DNA of 64,000 nucleotides from Circinella umbellata (Eukaryota > Mucoromycota > Mucoromycetes > Mucorales > Lichtheimiaceae): NCBI GenBank assembly GCA_025093555.1, contig JAIWNF010000054.1:62001-126000 (forward strand). The letters are read 5' to 3'. The notes beneath the pieces are model-generated. The model saw nothing but the letters and a program-made list of their open reading frames with translations, was not told where the DNA came from and made no database searches. The position numbers were made by a program, and so were the translations under genes. How positions within the stretch are numbered: position 1 is the first letter of the stretch; each line of letters opens with the position of its first letter. This document shows, one piece after another, positions 62,190-64,000 of the stretch.

Positions 62190-64000
62190 TGAATGAAAGA
62201 GAATGAAGATGAAAGGTGAAGAAAAGAAAAGGAAAAGAAAAAAAGAAAAGGAGAAGGAAAAGAGAGAAATATTATCACCCAGACAATAAGGCTGATTCTG
62301 TTTCTATGGTGTTTTGATGCTAATGGTGTGTTGCCTTGTTACGGTTTTTTTTTTTTTTTTTTGGTGTGGGACGAGAATATAAAAAATAAGGAGAGCGTTA
62401 TATAAAACTAAAAGGGTAAAACGATGCTGAAAACCAAAAAAGGATTGGTTTGTTACACTAAAATGAACCAAAGTTATGAGTTTGTACATCTTTTTTCTCT
62501 CTTTTCCTGATACACACCTCTTCGGTTGTGTCATTCATGAGATTTCATAAATAAACAGAATTTTAATAACAAAAAAAATGAATGGACCTGTATGGAAAAT
62601 ATTGTACCTGAATTTTTTTTTGTTGATAAAATGGTCCTAATGGTAATAAGAATAAAAAGCACAATGAAGAAAATGATTTGAATGGGTCTCTTGATGGATA
62701 ATGTAATTTTTATTAATTTGTTATTGTGATACTATAAACCATGTGTTTCCAAGAAACATTTATATAAAAAAAACTCTCTTTGGCCAGTATAATAAATGAT
62801 GCGAATGTAGTGTGTTTTGGCCACTTCATTATTATTACCAATTGCTACATGAACATAGCTTCTGCATACATGGAGCTTCGTACTCCTATTTTTTGGTTTT
62901 ATTTCCTCCTCTTCTAATATTAATAGCCCCCTCTTTCTCCCCTCTTCTGCTCCATCCCCCCCAAAAAATTATTCCCCCCCCCCAAAAAAAAATCGATTCT
63001 ACCTTATAAATGAAAAACAAAACCCTAATATAGCCATACACACCCAATGGTCTGAATGTTCAAATTGGGATTTGTTTATATAAACACAGGCACATAAACA
63101 ATTGCCTTATTGGGCATAGCATTTTCGTGCAGTTTGCATTCTTTTGTGATGGGAACCGATTCATTTTGGGGGTGAATAAAACAACATGAAACAAAAAAAA
63201 AAAAAACCAGAAAAACCAGAAAAATCAAAAAAAAAAGTTTTGGATGGATAGAGCAACGCTCAAAAATAATTTTTTATTGAAAGTAATAATTTATCAACAC
63301 GTCTGTTTTACTAGAGCTATTATCATAATTTATAAAAATTCTATATTAACATTGAATCTACAAATAAAATGGTAAACATAAAAGTTCGCCAAGATAGAGA
63401 CATATGTATTTATTAGCTATCATTACATACGTACTACCATTTTATCTCTTCAAAACTTGTATACCCTATAAAGATACTACAAGTGATATTTTTGAACTCT
63501 TAAAACTTACCATTATGTCTATTTGTTAAATGAAAAAACATTCTATAATACAAATTTATATTATTAGTATCCATTATTATAGTATCATACTACGTTAAAC
63601 AATATGCTTTAAACACTTACTTTTCAGTCACTTGGAAATTATAGAAGCTTGTTAGGAAACTAAAAAACTGAAATATTCTGTAGTAAGTATACCCGATAGT
63701 ACAGATGTATAAATTATTGCTCAATAATATATGGAAAAGTTTTAATAGTTACCCAAGATACTGTATTCAAATAAGGGCGGAAAATCTATAAAAGAGAAAA
63801 GTGGAGAAAAAGGAGAAAAGAAGCAAAAATAAAATTCCTCAAGTTAAATTTCAATTTATAAGAGCTGCGTCCTATATATAAGTAACTTTGATTGAAGTAC
63901 GTAGTCGATTTACAGACCCATTGTGAAAATAGAGAATATAACATTATCAATATAAACAAGTTCGGTAGTTTATAGTATACGCTCTCTAACAGCTTTTATT
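62190..64000. other. Gene-free right end
   Basis: About 1.8 kb of AT-rich sequence with purine-rich tracts (62215-62270), a T run near 62346 and a C run at 62975-62984. The frame at 62812-63009 is pyrimidine-derived Phe/Leu/Pro sequence without motif. No gene, RNA gene or bounded element is seen up to the window edge. Confidence 0.5.

Overview
This window is nuclear DNA of a filamentous fungus, most probably an early-diverging lineage of the Mucoromycota (Mucorales type). It is very AT-rich. The genes are compact, with many short GT-AG introns, and the coding text is rich in Asn/Gln/Ser tracts. The protein set is eukaryotic: condensin CAP-H, COPI beta', Kae1, cullin-1, a Bni1-type formin, retromer Vps29 and ATP synthase subunit g. 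I see no tRNA, rRNA or CRISPR array. The species assignment is inference. The gene identifications rest on reading the translations and checking splice phases by hand.

Layout. At 1-1224 (minus) lies the 5' part of an unrecognised gene. A mostly empty stretch to 5390 holds a decayed Tc1/mariner element (about 2208-2881). From 5.4 to 15 kb there are four minus-strand genes: a Ser-rich GPI-type wall protein, a subtilisin-family protease with a GPI-like tail, cullin-1, and an exonuclease-like/RRM/RanBP2-finger protein whose catalytic residues look lost. From 15.4 to 20 kb, plus strand, come a small Zn2Cys6-like protein and the condensin subunit CAP-H. From 20.9 to 22.6 kb, minus strand, are a tristetraprolin-type CCCH protein and an Lcl2-like secretory protein. 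From 23.3 to 27.8 kb, plus strand, are a DH-domain RhoGEF and an F-box/LRR protein. At 29 kb a tiny membrane protein and ATP synthase subunit g are divergent from a 200-bp spacer.

From 32.4 to 37.8 kb the COPI beta' gene converges on Kae1. The formin fills 39.5-45.65 kb. From 45.7 to 56 kb the DNA is gene-poor. It contains a well-bounded 656-bp non-autonomous hAT-like element with an 8-bp target duplication, a small secreted crystallin-like protein, and an unrecognised gene whose reading frame is broken in two places. Vps29 is at 56.1-57.1 kb and a CAMK-type kinase at 58.1-61.6 kb. A possible tiny secreted protein follows at 62 kb, and the last 1.8 kb shows no gene.

Functional themes: polarity and cell cycle (formin, RhoGEF, kinase, condensin, cullin-1 with an F-box protein as possible SCF partners), membrane trafficking (COPI, retromer), post-transcriptional control (TTP-like, exonuclease-like/RRM protein) and secreted or wall proteins. 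The proximity of these genes is not evidence that they act together.
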